Numbered from the stretch's first letter, positions 16,961 through 26,077 are shown. The stretch is 64,000 bases of DNA from Pseudomonas denitrificans (nom. rej.) (GCF_008807415.1 NZ_CP043626.1:372001-436000), one strand, 5' to 3'. Numbers and translations are program-made. The notes: generated from the sequence alone by a model not told the origin.

Positions 16961-17291
16961 GGGCATCTCCTGACAATGGTGCCGATTCGACCGTGGCGAG
17001 CCTTCCGGGTTCGACGGTCATTCAAGCCGCCTATTGTCCCTTAAAACGGCGCGCCTGCCGAGGAACTGTTACCTCAGACCCCAGACCGCGCCGCCGGGTG
17101 GCCAACCCCGTCAAAGGATGGGGGGAGGATGGCGCCGCTCTCCGGTCACAACCTCTGCCCTCCGAGCGGGAGGGTCGACCATCGGGAGGTCCAGCCGCCG
17201 CGCAAGGCGGTGCCATTTTCATGCTGCTTCTGCGGTAGGGCGGACTCTTGTCGATGCGTCGGGCGAATCATCCCATCGCAGGAGAAGAACA
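16961..17291. other. Intergenic region between QSregVF-like and FadL-like genes
   Basis: About 330 bases holding the divergent promoters of the two flanking exported-protein genes. GCAGGAGAAG just before 17292 is the ribosome binding site of the porin gene. Reading frames here have no family features and I see no gene or strong palindromic operator. Confidence 0.5.
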
Positions 17292-18988
17292 ATGACAAGA
17301 GTATTGCGCCCCTGGCCGCTTGCCCTGGGCTCCTGGTGCCTGATCGCAGTCCCCGCGCAGCAGGCCGAGGCGTCCGGTTATCACTTCGGCTCACAGTCGG
17401 TGTCCGCCCAGGGCACCGCCCACGCCAACGGCGCCGAAGCGGCCGACGCCTCGACCATCTTCTACAACCCCGCCGGCATGGCCCGCCTGCCCGGCAACCA
17501 GGTCACCGGCGGCCTGACCATCCTGCTGCCCAAGGGCGAGTACGATGACGACGGCTCCACCGACGTGTTCGGCAACCGCACCGGTGAGGGCGACGGCGAC
17601 GCCGGCTCCTACCTGCCGGACGCGGCTGCCGCGCCGAACTTCTACTTTTCCCACCAGGTGAACGACACCATCAACATCGGCCTGGGCATCTTCACGCCCT
17701 ATGGCGCCAAGCTCGACTACGAGAAGGACTGGAGCGGCCGCTACGGCATCCAGTCGGCCTCGCTGGAAACCGTCACCTTCAACCCGAGCATTTCCTTCCG
17801 CCTCAACGAGCACCACAGCGTCGGTTTCGGCGTCTCGGCCCAGTACATCCGCTCCATCCAGCGCGGCGCGGCCGACGTGAAGGGTGCCTCGCGGCAACTG
17901 GCCGGGCAGTTCGTCAGGGAGAATCAGGACGTCACCGAACTGGCCGCCTCGCCCCTGGGGCAGGCGGTGATCCCGCTGGTCTACGGCGTGCAGGTGCCGG
18001 AGGAGGTGACCAGTTGTAACGGCCAGAACGGTGATGCCTTCGTCGACTGCGTGGCGAAGAACTTTTCCGACAACGTCCAGGGCGACGGTTACTTCCGCGT
18101 GAAGGGTGACGACTGGGGCTATGGCTGGAACTTCGGCTACCTGTGGGAACCCACGGAGCGCACGCGCTTTGGTATCGCCTACCGTTCGCGGATCAAGCAT
18201 GAGCTGGAAGGCAAGACCAAGTGGAGCTTCTCCGACGTGCAGGGCACGGTGCCCTCGCCGGATACCGACCTCAGCGGCGGCCTGGACCTGGGCATCATCG
18301 AACTGCCGCCCAAGGACGCCATCCAGCAATTGTTCGACCCGGACCAGTGGGTCAACCCCGGCCAGTTCGCCGCCACCCGGCTGCACCCCAACTCCAAGGC
18401 CAAGGTCACCATCGACACGCCCGAATCTCTGTCCATCAACGGCTTCCACCAGCTCAACGACAAGGTCGCGCTGATGGCCGACGTGACCTGGACGCGGCAC
18501 TCGCGGCTGGACTCGGTGGATATCGGCATCGACCAGGTGCAGGGCTACCCGTACTTCAATGGCGTCAACGAGGGGGACCTGAGCGTCAAGCAGGACTGGA
18601 AGAACACCTACAAGGTCTCGCTTGGGATGAACTACCAGTTCAACGACGACCTGCTGCTACGCAGCGGCATCGCCTACGACAAGACCCCGGTCAGCGGCGA
18701 CGGGCTACGCCACCCGGCCTTCCCCGACGCCAATCGCAAGTGGCTGTCGCTGGGGGCAACTACCACTTCACCAAGGACACCTCGGTGGACCTGGCCTACA
18801 GCTTCGTGAAGTTCGACAGCGGCAAGATGGACTACGCCGACGGCTGCTCGCCGGCTGGCTGGGCGCCCGGTTCCGGAGGGCTCTACGTCGATAGCGGCGT
18901 GCGCTGCACCGGCAACGGCGGCAACTACAAGGGCGAATACAAGCAGCAGATCCAGTTCATCGGCCTGGCGCTCAACCACAGCTTCTGA
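17292..18988 (+). CDS. FadL/OmpP1-family outer-membrane transporter, frameshifted as sequenced
   Basis: A 14-strand FadL-type porin for long-chain fatty acids or other hydrophobic compounds. The signal peptide (WPLALGSWCLIAVPAQQAEA) is followed by SGYHFGSQSVSAQGTAHANG and IFYNPAGMARL, the conserved FadL plug region. The frame opened at 17292 runs off to a stop at 18809, while the true ending (NYHFTKDTSVDLAYSFVKF through IGLALNHSF with the terminal Phe of outer-membrane proteins) is in another frame. Adding one G to the run at 18752-18756 joins them into 565 aa. A homopolymer sequencing error is more likely than decay because nothing else is damaged. Confidence 0.85.
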
Positions 18989-19141
18989 AGGCCGCTTATC
19001 TCCAAGCCACTTGCCTTGAAAGCCACCGCGCCGCTCGCAGGGAGGCGGGCGGCGGCTCTGGTACAATCGGCGGTCCGCAACCGTCGTCCCGTTCGAGCCT
19101 TCGATGTCCCGTTCGCTTTTCCTCATCCCGGTGGCTGCAGC

Positions 19142-19858
19142 ATGAGCCACGCCGTCGCCCGCCTTCGCGATAAGCGCCTGGCCCGCTGCATCAAGCCGTT
19201 CTTCGCCCGTGGCTCACGCTCGCCGCGCTGCCCCGGTTGCCGCCTGCGGCCGAACTACTGCATGTGCAGCCTGCGCCCGCAGGTCGAGTCCAACTCGGCG
19301 ATGTGCCTGGTGATGTTCGACACCGAACCGCTCAAGCCCAGCAACACCGGCTGGCTGATCGCCGAGACCGTGCCCGAGACCTGGGCCTTCGGCTGGTCGC
19401 GCATTGAGGTCGACCCGGCGCTGCTGGCGCTGCTCGACGATCCGCAGTGGCAGCCGTATGTGGTGTTCCCTGGCGAGTTCGTCCAGCCCGAGCGCGTGGT
19501 CACCACGGTGGAGCCGCAGGACGGCAAGCGCCCGTTGTTCATCCTGCTCGATGCCACCTGGAACGAGGCGCGCAAGATGTTCCGCAAGAGCCCGTACCTG
19601 GACCGCTTCCCGGTGCTGAGCATCACCCCCGATGCGCTGTCGCGCTATCGCCTGCGCCGCTCCAAGTTCGACGAACACCTGTGCACCGCCGAGGTTGCCG
19701 CGCTGTGCCTGGGGCTGGCCGGCGACCGCCGCGCCGGCGATGCGCTGGATGCCTACCTGGATGTGTTCAGCGAACGCTACCTGGGCTCCAAGCGCCAGCA
19801 GCCGCTGGACGAGCAGAGCCCGGCGCATCAGGCGTTGATGCCGTTTACCCAGCGATAA
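19142..19858 (+). CDS. DTW-domain tRNA-uridine aminocarboxypropyltransferase-like protein
   Basis: A 238-aa protein of the DTW family (TapT/YfiP in E. coli), which uses S-adenosylmethionine to add an aminocarboxypropyl group to uridine in tRNA. It has an N-terminal zinc cluster (CPGCRLRPNYCMC, about residues 32-44), the name-giving DATWNEARKM motif near 140 and YRLRRSKFDEHLCTAEV near 178. ATG 19142 gives the family start; earlier in-frame codons extend into intergenic sequence. Confidence 0.88.
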   Translation: MSHAVARLRDKRLARCIKPFFARGSRSPRCPGCRLRPNYCMCSLRPQVESNSAMCLVMFDTEPLKPSNTGWLIAETVPETWAFGWSRIEVDPALLALLDDPQWQPYVVFPGEFVQPERVVTTVEPQDGKRPLFILLDATWNEARKMFRKSPYLDRFPVLSITPDALSRYRLRRSKFDEHLCTAEVAALCLGLAGDRRAGDALDAYLDVFSERYLGSKRQQPLDEQSPAHQALMPFTQR

Positions 19859-19924
19859 CCTGCCTCGCCAACGCAACCTTTACAGACGCGGGTCATGCGC
19901 GCGCCTGCAGGCTTATTGGGTGTT

Positions 19925-20808
19925 TCAAGCCGCCTTGGCGTCAGCCTTCTTCGGCCACAGCTGAGCGACCAGCATGCCGGCGAGCATCAGCGCGCAGCCG
20001 AAGTAGCCGCGCACGTGCAGAGTTTCGTTGAGGAACAGCGCGCCGGCGATGGCGGCAAACACGGCTTCCAGCGAGAGGATGATCGCCGCGTGGGAGGCGA
20101 TGGCGTGCTTCTGCGCGATGACCTGCAGGGTGAAGCCGGTGGCGACGCCGAACAGGCCGCCGTAGAGCAGGGCAGGGCCGGCCTGGAGGATGGCGTCGAG
20201 GTGAATCTCCTCGAACACCAGCGCCAGGATCATGCTCACCACCGCGCAGGTGGCGAACTGCAGGAAGGCCAGGCGGATCGGGTCGTAGCGGCTGGCGAAC
20301 AGGCCCACCAGCAGGACGTGGCCGCCCCAGACGAAGGCGCCGGTCAGTTGCAGCCAGTCACCGGAAGCGACGTGGAAGTCCGGGCCGATGCTCAGCATCG
20401 CCATGCCGGTCACCGCCAGCGCAGCGCCGATCCAGGTGCCCGTGCCGGCGCGATGACCGATCAGCAGGCCGAGCAGCGGCACGATGATGACGTACAGGCC
20501 GGTGATGAAGCCGGAGTTGGTCACGCTGGTGAACATCAGGCCGACCTGCTGCAGGTTGATCCCCACGGTCAGCGCGGTGCCGATGGCCAGACCGGCCAGG
20601 ATCAGGCCGCGGTTGAACGGCTGGGCGCCGCGCTTGCTCGACCAGGCCAGCAGCGGCAGCAGTGCCACGGCGCCGAGGGTGAAGCGCAGGCCGGTATAGA
20701 GGAAGGGACCGATGGCATCCATCCCGAGGCGTTGCGCGACGAAGGAGACCCCCAGATCATCGCGGTGAACAGCATCAGGAAATCGGCGCGCAGCGCATGG
20801 CTTTTCAT
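19925..20808 (-). CDS. EamA-family (DMT) transporter, frameshifted as sequenced
   Basis: A ten-helix drug/metabolite-superfamily permease of about 294 aa. The start (MKSHALRADFLMLFTAMIWG, ATG 20808) is in one frame and the rest (GMDAIGPFLYTGLRFTLGAV to AQLWPKKADAKAA) in another. Adding one C to the run at 20749-20753 restores IWGVSFVAQRLGMDAIGP, the canonical EamA N-terminal motif, so a homopolymer error is likely. Two EamA repeats of five helices are visible. The substrate cannot be predicted; family members export amino acids, sugars or metabolites. Confidence 0.85.
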
Positions 20809-21073
20809 CTTGTTCTCGTAACGGGCAGGAAAAAAAGCGGAACTCTGCCGTAACGCCGGGCCTTTGGAAAGGGGACAGGGTTCCCGGCGGGCACAGTGGC
20901 AGGGGCTTTCAGGCCATTGTGCATGTACTGCGAGGGACGTATTCGCGGCGGACAGCGAAGCCGCTCTTTGCGTACAATGTGACAAGTAGTGCTCTATCCG
21001 TGCTCCGACCTTTCCTGCGCAAGTCTGGCTGTTATCCACGGCGGGACTTCGGCGCGGCCTTCAAGGAAAATTC

Positions 21074-21724
21074 ATGGCTTCCTACGAGATCCTGATCGCT
21101 GACGATCACCCGCTGTTCCGCAGTGCCCTGCACCAGGCCCTGACCATCGGTCTCGGCCCCGAGGCGCGGCTGTCGGAGGCGGCGAGTATCGCGGAGCTGG
21201 AGACGCGCCTGAACGAGAAGGCCGACTGGGACCTGGTCCTGCTGGACCTGAACATGCCCGGCGCCTATGGCTTCTCCGGCCTGGTGCTGCTGCGCGGGCA
21301 GTACCCGCAGATTCCGGTGGTGATGGTCTCGGCCCAGGAAGATGCCGCCGTGGTGCAGCGCTCCCGCGAGTTCGGTGCCAGCGGCTTCATCCCCAAGTCC
21401 AGCGAGCTGAGCGTGCTGCAGCAGGCCGTGCGTGCGGTGCTCGATGGTGATGTCTGGTGGCCGCCGCAGGTGGACGCCGTGACCGAGATGAGCGACGACG
21501 TGCGCGCCGCCAGCGCCGGTCTGGCCAGCCTCACCCCGCAGCAGTTCCGCGTGCTGACCATGGTCTGCGAAGGCCTGCTGAACAAGCAGATCGCCTTCGA
21601 GCTGAGTGTCTCCGAAGCCACGGTGAAGGCTCACGTGACGGCGATCTTCCGCAAGCTGAACGTGCGCACCCGCACCCAGGCGGCGTTGCTGCTGGCGCAA
21701 ATGGAATCGGTGCCGGGGGCCTGA
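21074..21724 (+). CDS. LuxR/NarL-family response regulator (ErdR-like)
   Basis: A 216-aa two-component regulator. The receiver domain (residues 4-120) has the acidic pair DD near 10-11, the phospho-acceptor Asp in LLDLNMPG and the conserved Lys in GFIPKSS. The C-terminal LuxR helix-turn-helix (about 150-210) contains LTPQQFRVL and NKQIAFELSVSEATVKAHV. AAGGA lies before the ATG. No partner kinase is adjacent. The neighbour dgkA and, as I recall, the PAO1 gene order suggest the ErdR regulator of ethanol oxidation and acetate metabolism, but that identity is inferred. Confidence 0.85.
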   Translation: MASYEILIADDHPLFRSALHQALTIGLGPEARLSEAASIAELETRLNEKADWDLVLLDLNMPGAYGFSGLVLLRGQYPQIPVVMVSAQEDAAVVQRSREFGASGFIPKSSELSVLQQAVRAVLDGDVWWPPQVDAVTEMSDDVRAASAGLASLTPQQFRVLTMVCEGLLNKQIAFELSVSEATVKAHVTAIFRKLNVRTRTQAALLLAQMESVPGA

Positions 21725-21832
21725 GGCCCGTCACATTCAGCCCCTGAGGCCGTCACATTCTGTAATGGCCTTGACCCCATTTTGACGATCGCTGGTATAG
21801 AGTGCCGCGACCTTTGCCTGTGAGAACCACAC

Positions 21833-22204
21833 GTGTCCGCTTCCCCCTTCAAGGGCCAGACTGGCCTGAAACGCATCTTCAACGCCGCCGGCTACTCCCT
21901 GGCCGGCTTTGCCGCCGCCTTCAAGGGTGAAGCGGCCTTCCGCCAGCTGGTGCTGATCAACGTCATCCTGATCCCGCTGTCGTTCTTCTGCGACGTGACC
22001 CGAGGCGAACGCGCGCTGATGATCGCCGTGTGCCTGCTGGCGCTGATCGTCGAGCTGCTCAACTCCGCCATCGAGGCGGTGGTGGACCGGGTTTCCCTGG
22101 AGCGCCACCCGCTGTCGAAGAACGCCAAGGACATGGGCAGCGCCGCCCAGTTCGTCGCGCTGACCATCATCACCGTGACCTGGGCGGGCATCCTGCTCGG
22201 CTAA
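21833..22204 (+). CDS. dgkA: Diacylglycerol kinase
   Basis: A 123-aa integral membrane enzyme that phosphorylates diacylglycerol to phosphatidate, recycling the lipid released during periplasmic glucan or LPS modification. It shows the family order FKGEAAFRQLV, then three membrane helices and the active-site helix NSAIEAVVDRVSLERHPLSK with its catalytic Glu and the nearby AKDMGSAAQF. It starts at GTG 21833 about 110 bases after the response regulator on the same strand. Confidence 0.95.
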   Translation: MSASPFKGQTGLKRIFNAAGYSLAGFAAAFKGEAAFRQLVLINVILIPLSFFCDVTRGERALMIAVCLLALIVELLNSAIEAVVDRVSLERHPLSKNAKDMGSAAQFVALTIITVTWAGILLG

Positions 22205-22232
22205 ACAGTTTTCTGCTGGGGCTTTCGTTGGA

Positions 22233-22295
22233 CGAATAATGCGCCAGCGTTATCCGCCAGCAAGAGCCGGCGGATAACCTGTTCCAGGTTATTCG
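22233..22295. repeat. REP-like palindromic intergenic repeat
   Basis: Between dgkA and finR. GTTATCCGCC (22249-22258) is inverted as GGCGGATAAC (22269-22278). ATAACCTG/CAGGTTAT forms a second small palindrome beside it, and outer CGAATAA/TTATTCG arms enclose both. The sequence style matches short palindromic elements common between Pseudomonas genes. It may also terminate the two convergent transcripts. Confidence 0.6.
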
Positions 22296-22327
22296 CCCTA
22301 CGCAGCGTTCGGTTTCGCGTCAGGGGA

Positions 22328-23245
22328 TCATCGGCAGGACGATATCGTCGCTGCGCGTGACCCGGCGGTTTCGCTGCGGCACAGCTCGAGGAACTCGCGC
22401 ATGGTCGCGGTCTGGTACTTCTGCCGGTGCCAGATGAAGTAGAACTGCCGGCGCAGGTCCAGGTCCGGCGTTTCCACCGGCACCAGGCTGCCACGGCGGA
22501 AGGCGTCGCGCAGGGCCAGGCGCGAGATGCAGCCGATGCCCAGCCCCGACTCCACCGCACGCTTGATCGCCTCGGTGTGTTCCAGCTCCAGTCGCACGTT
22601 CAAGGGCTCCACGTGATGGCGCATGGCCTGGTCGAAGGTCAGCCGTGTGCCCGAGCCCTGTTCCCGCAGAATCCACGCTTCCTCCGTCAGCCGCTCCAGG
22701 CTCGCGCGGCCTTCACGGGCGAGCGGGTGCTGCGGGGCGCAGAACACCACCAGTTCATCTTCCATCCATGGCTGCACCTCGATGTCCGGGTGCTGGCAGT
22801 CGCCTTCGATCAGGCCCAGGTCCAGTTCGTAGTGGGCCACGCGCTGCACCACGTGGGCGGTGTTGTGCACATGCAGACGCACCCGGCAATCGGGCTGACG
22901 CTGCATGAAGGTGCCGATCAGCAGGGTCGCCAGGTAGTTGCCGATGGTCAGGGTGGCGCCCAGGTCCAGCGAGCCGAAGGCGCTCTTGCCGTTGAGCATG
23001 TTCTCGATCTCGCTGCCGCGGTCGAGCAGGGCCACTGCCTGGGGCAGCAGCTGGCGGCCGAGGGCGTTGAGCGTCAGGCGTTTGCCGGAGCGGTCGAACA
23101 ATTTGCAGTCGAACTGTCGCTCCAGCTCGCCCAGCGAGGTACTGGTGGCCGACTGCGACATGGACAGGGCTTCGGCTGCGCGGGAGACGCTTTCCTGCTG
23201 GGCGACGGCGACGAAGACTTCGAGCTGGCGCAGGGTGAACTTCAT
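22328..23245 (-). CDS. finR: LysR-family regulator, FinR-like
   Basis: A LysR-type regulator with an N-terminal winged helix (FTLRQLEVFVAVAQQESVSR) and a periplasmic-binding-protein-like effector domain. It is divergent from fpr, and in pseudomonads FinR activates fpr under superoxide stress, which sets the name. As sequenced it has 305 aa and ends ...ETAGSRAATISSCR. The neighbouring frame ends VTRSDDIVLPMIP, a more natural tail; adding one C at the 22361-22363 run would give 308 aa ending at 22320. I suspect this is another single-base error. Confidence 0.85.
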   Translation of the reverse strand: MKFTLRQLEVFVAVAQQESVSRAAEALSMSQSATSTSLGELERQFDCKLFDRSGKRLTLNALGRQLLPQAVALLDRGSEIENMLNGKSAFGSLDLGATLTIGNYLATLLIGTFMQRQPDCRVRLHVHNTAHVVQRVAHYELDLGLIEGDCQHPDIEVQPWMEDELVVFCAPQHPLAREGRASLERLTEEAWILREQGSGTRLTFDQAMRHHVEPLNVRLELEHTEAIKRAVESGLGIGCISRLALRDAFRRGSLVPVETPDLDLRRQFYFIWHRQKYQTATMREFLELCRSETAGSRAATISSCR

Positions 23246-23355
23246 GCTGTGGGGCTCCGGAGAAGGCTGCGCGACATTTCGTCACCCCGGCGTAGGAAGC
23301 ACCTGACGGTATCCTTTCGCGGCGACTGGGCGGCCTTATCTGTGTTTTGGATTAG

Positions 23356-23387
23356 CAATATCCAGATAATTTATTTTGCGGATATTG
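23356..23387. promoter_or_regulatory. Candidate FinR operator between finR and fpr
   Basis: CAATATCC (23356-23363) is repeated inverted as GGATATTG (23380-23387) with a 16-base AT-rich spacer, about 80 bases upstream of fpr and 110 upstream of finR. The dyad size and divergent placement fit a LysR-type activator site. No experiment is implied. Confidence 0.55.
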
Positions 23388-23467
23388 TCGCCGCCTATAA
23401 AATGTCGCGCAATTGCGCTACGTCCGGGATCTGCTGGGGTGCGCCACGTTTCTCCTAGGAGTCCTTG

Positions 23468-24244
23468 ATGAGCAACCTGTACACCGAGCGCGTTCTCAGC
23501 GTGCACCACTGGAACGACACCCTCTTCAGCTTCAAGACCACCCGTAACCCGGGTCTGCGCTTCAAGACCGGTCAGTTCGTGATGATCGGCCTGGAAGTCA
23601 ACGGTCGTCCGCTGATGCGCGCGTACAGCATCGCCAGCCCGAACTACGAAGAGCACCTGGAGTTCTTCAGCATCAAGGTCCCGGACGGCCCGCTGACTTC
23701 GCGTCTGCAGCACCTGAAGGAAGGCGACGAGCTGATGGTCAGCCGCAAGCCCACCGGCACCCTGGTGCTGGACGACCTCAAGCCCGGCCGGCACCTGTAC
23801 CTGCTGAGCACCGGCACCGGCATGGCGCCGTTCCTGTCGGTCATCCAGGACCCGGAAGTCTACGAGCGCTTCGAGAAGGTCATCCTGGTCCACGGCGTAC
23901 GCTGGGTCAGCGAGCTGGCTTACTCCGACTTCATCACCAAGGTCCTGCCGGAGCACGAGTACTTCGGCGACATGGTGAAAGAGAAGCTGATCTATTGCCC
24001 GCTGGTTACCCGTGAAGAGTTCCACAGCATGGGCCGCCAGACCGACCTGATGCGCAGCGGCAAGCTGTTCGCCGACATCGGCCTGCCGCCGATGAACCCG
24101 CAGGACGACCGCGCGATGATCTGCGGCAGCCCGAGCATGCTCGACGAGACCAGCGAAGTGCTGAACGGCTTCGGCCTGCAGATCTCCCCGCGCATGGGCG
24201 AGCCGGGCGACTACCTGATCGAGCGCGCTTTCGTAGAAAAGTAA
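23468..24244 (+). CDS. fpr: Ferredoxin--NADP+ reductase
   Basis: A 258-aa FAD enzyme that passes electrons between NADPH and ferredoxin or flavodoxin, supporting iron-sulfur metabolism and oxidative-stress defence. It shows the FAD-binding RAYSIASP motif (about residue 50) and the NADP-binding STGTGMAPFLSV loop (about 112), and ends YLIERAFVEK as in subclass I bacterial FPRs. AGGAG precedes ATG 23468; a TTG three bases earlier is not needed. A strong terminator follows. Confidence 0.95.
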   Translation: MSNLYTERVLSVHHWNDTLFSFKTTRNPGLRFKTGQFVMIGLEVNGRPLMRAYSIASPNYEEHLEFFSIKVPDGPLTSRLQHLKEGDELMVSRKPTGTLVLDDLKPGRHLYLLSTGTGMAPFLSVIQDPEVYERFEKVILVHGVRWVSELAYSDFITKVLPEHEYFGDMVKEKLIYCPLVTREEFHSMGRQTDLMRSGKLFADIGLPPMNPQDDRAMICGSPSMLDETSEVLNGFGLQISPRMGEPGDYLIERAFVEK

Positions 24245-24284
24245 GCCGAGAAGTAAGAAGCGCACGACGCTTCAGTCGAAAGAA

Positions 24285-24318
24285 CGCCGCGACTCCTTTG
24301 GGATCGCGGCGTTTTTTT
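24285..24318 (+). terminator. Rho-independent terminator of fpr
   Basis: CGCCGCGA (24285-24292) pairs with TCGCGGCG (24304-24311), loop of 11 bases, followed by seven T. Confidence 0.93.
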
Positions 24319-24381
24319 ATCGCTGGTCTTTTCTCCGCAATGTTATGCCTCTGTTCGGGGATGCATCAGCGCTGGAGATTG

Positions 24382-24497
24382 CCCTCACCCTAACCCTCTC
24401 CCGGAGGGAGAGGGGACCGTTCGGTGCAGGATGAAGGTTGAGGTGTCATCCGGCTCGGATCGCCCCCTCTCCCATTGGGAGAGGGTTGGGGTGAGGG
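24382..24497. repeat. MITE-like element with 21-base terminal inverted repeats
   Basis: The two ends (24382-24402 and 24477-24497) are inverted copies matching at 20 of 21 bases, beginning CCCTCACCC. Each end also folds into its own small hairpin around CTCTCCC/GGGAGAG. There is no coding frame inside. Length (116 bases), symmetry and intergenic position are those of a small non-autonomous palindromic repeat; similar 'CCCTCACCC...CTCTCCC' elements are widespread in Pseudomonas and Xanthomonas genomes. Confidence 0.75.
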
Positions 24498-24536
24498 GAA
24501 AGCACGGGCACGGTCTTTCCAGAGCGCGTGTGCTTT

Positions 24537-24950
24537 TCAGGCCAGGCGCTGGCCGGAAACCGCCGGGTGATACAGCGGCTGCACCTTGTTCCCCGCCGGG
24601 TCGAGCAGGTGGAAGCTGCGCGCGCCGTCGCCATGGTCGAAAGGGCGGTCCAGCAGGGTCACGCCGCGTGCCTTGAAATACTGGTACCAGGCCTCCAGCT
24701 CTTCCACGCTGTCGACGACAAAGCCGTAGTGGTCCATGGTCTGCAGGCCGTTGGCCGCGCCGAAGCCGCGCCCCAGGGAGAGGTTGTCGTTGCCGCAGGT
24801 GAGGTAGACCAGGTCTTCGTTGGCGCGGTTGAGCACCTGCATGCCGAGCACGTCGACGTAGAAACGCTCGCACTCCTCGAGGTTCGGTACCAGCAGGGCG
24901 AGGTGGCGCAGGCCGTTGAGGCGGCCGGGGCGGGCAGGGAGATCGGACAT
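24537..24950 (-). CDS. VOC-family (glyoxalase/dioxygenase superfamily) protein
   Basis: A 137-aa protein with two beta-alpha-beta-beta-beta modules of the vicinal oxygen chelate fold: LRHLALLVPNLEECERFYVD (about 14-33) and DHYGFVVDSVEELEAWYQ (about 71-88), ending in LLDPAGNKVQPL. The His of LRHLA, the His of DHYGF and a late Glu or Asp are candidate metal ligands. The reaction is unknown. It is divergent from an ABM-type oxygenase with a shared palindromic promoter region. Confidence 0.75.
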   Translation of the reverse strand: MSDLPARPGRLNGLRHLALLVPNLEECERFYVDVLGMQVLNRANEDLVYLTCGNDNLSLGRGFGAANGLQTMDHYGFVVDSVEELEAWYQYFKARGVTLLDRPFDHGDGARSFHLLDPAGNKVQPLYHPAVSGQRLA

Positions 24951-24966
24951 GGACGCGGTTCCTTTT

Positions 24967-24976
24967 TTGTATACAA
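24967..24976. promoter_or_regulatory. TTGTATACAA palindrome in the VOC/ABM divergent promoter
   Basis: A perfect ten-base palindrome between the two divergent starts. Its TNGTNNACNA pattern resembles operators of FCD-type GntR regulators. No such regulator gene is adjacent, so the link is speculative. Confidence 0.35.
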
Positions 24977-25010
24977 TTTGGTTTCAAATTTAAAACAAAA
25001 GGAACGTCCT

Positions 25011-25313
25011 GTGTACAGTCTGTTCATCAAGACCCGCGTGAAGCCCGGCAGCGCCGAGGATTTCCTCCACGCTATCAAGGCAAACGCCGCCGCTTCCGTG
25101 TCCAGCGAGCCCGGCTGCCTGGTCTTCGACGTGTCCCAGGATCGCCTCGATCCGGACGTGATCTACCTCTACGAGATCTACCGCGACGACGCGGCCTACG
25201 AGGCGCACACGCAAACCGCGCATTTCCGCGACAGCCGCCCGCTGGTGGAACCGCTGATCCTCGAGCAGGAGTGCTTCGAGGGCGACGTGATCGCCCTCAA
25301 TCCGGTGGACTGA
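25011..25313 (+). CDS. Antibiotic biosynthesis monooxygenase (ABM/YgiN-like) protein
   Basis: A 100-aa dimeric alpha-beta barrel protein starting at GTG 25011 with AAAGGAAC upstream. The ABM signature is VKPGSAEDFLHAIKANAAAS, EPGCLVFDVSQDR and YEIYRDDAAYEAHTQTAHF. Relatives are cofactor-free quinol monooxygenases, haem-degrading proteins or autoinducer-2-processing enzymes; which applies here cannot be told. It may share control with the divergent VOC gene. Confidence 0.8.
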   Translation: MYSLFIKTRVKPGSAEDFLHAIKANAAASVSSEPGCLVFDVSQDRLDPDVIYLYEIYRDDAAYEAHTQTAHFRDSRPLVEPLILEQECFEGDVIALNPVD

Positions 25314-25321
25314 CGCAGGCT

Positions 25322-26020
25322 TCAGTCGGCGGCGGGTTGCAGGTCCAGCACGCGGATTTCGCCGTCGCTGGGGTAGTGCCAGTGCACGTCGAGGTCCCAC
25401 AGGCGCACGCCATAGCGGCGCTCGGGCGGCGGCTTCTGGTAGGCCGGGCGCGGGTCCTGGGCGAGGCACTGCTCGACCAGTTCGCGCACCGGCTGGCCGA
25501 GGCGCAGGCCGTGCTCATGGGCCTGGCGCAGGGCTTCGTCGCTCCAGTGCACGGCGATGGGTGCGGGCGGCGCGTCGGCGATGGCGTTGTGTGCGTCCGG
25601 CACGCTATCGGCGTAGGGCACGTAGGGCTTGATGTCGATGACCGGGGTGCCGTCCAGCAGGTCGATGCCGGATAGCCAGAGGCGGCCGGGCTCGACCTTC
25701 TCCAGCTTCACCACCGACTGGCCAAGACCATTGGGGCGGTGGGTGGCGCGGGTGGCGAACACGCCCATCGACTGGTTGCCGCCCAGGCGCGGCGGGCGCA
25801 CCTTCAGCCGCGGCTTGTCTTCCAGCGCCTGGTGGAAGAGGAAGATCAGCCAGACGTGGCTGACCTGCTCCAGGCCTTCCACCGCGTCGCCGGTGTCGAA
25901 TGGCGGCAGCAGTTCCAGCACGCCGGTCGCTGCCGGGGCCAGTTGCGGCTGGCGCGGGATGGCGAACTTCTCCTTGAAGCAGGAGCGGACGTGGCCGATC
26001 GGCGAGATGCTGTGGGACAT
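25322..26020 (-). CDS. trmO: tRNA (N6-threonylcarbamoyladenosine(37)-N6)-methyltransferase TrmO
   Basis: A 232-aa TsaA/TrmO protein that methylates t6A37 of tRNA-Thr using SAM. The N-terminal beta barrel opens SISPIGHVRSCFKEKFAIPR, followed by VSHVWLIFLFH, NQSMGVFATRATHRPN and the GTPVIDIKPYVPYADSV segment, all family markers. ATG 26020 is preferred to the upstream 26050. The 3' end faces the ABM gene with an eight-base gap. Confidence 0.92.
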   Translation of the reverse strand: MSHSISPIGHVRSCFKEKFAIPRQPQLAPAATGVLELLPPFDTGDAVEGLEQVSHVWLIFLFHQALEDKPRLKVRPPRLGGNQSMGVFATRATHRPNGLGQSVVKLEKVEPGRLWLSGIDLLDGTPVIDIKPYVPYADSVPDAHNAIADAPPAPIAVHWSDEALRQAHEHGLRLGQPVRELVEQCLAQDPRPAYQKPPPERRYGVRLWDLDVHWHYPSDGEIRVLDLQPAAD

Positions 26021-26077
26021 GGCGGCACGGGCTTTTGCAGGGGCCGCCATGGTACCCGATTCCCCTCGTAGCGGGGC

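Noticed and set aside
17034..17291. Longer N-terminus for the FadL-like gene from an upstream start
   Set aside because: The signal peptide and GGAG site clearly place the start at 17292; the extra residues are basic, atypical intergenic translation.
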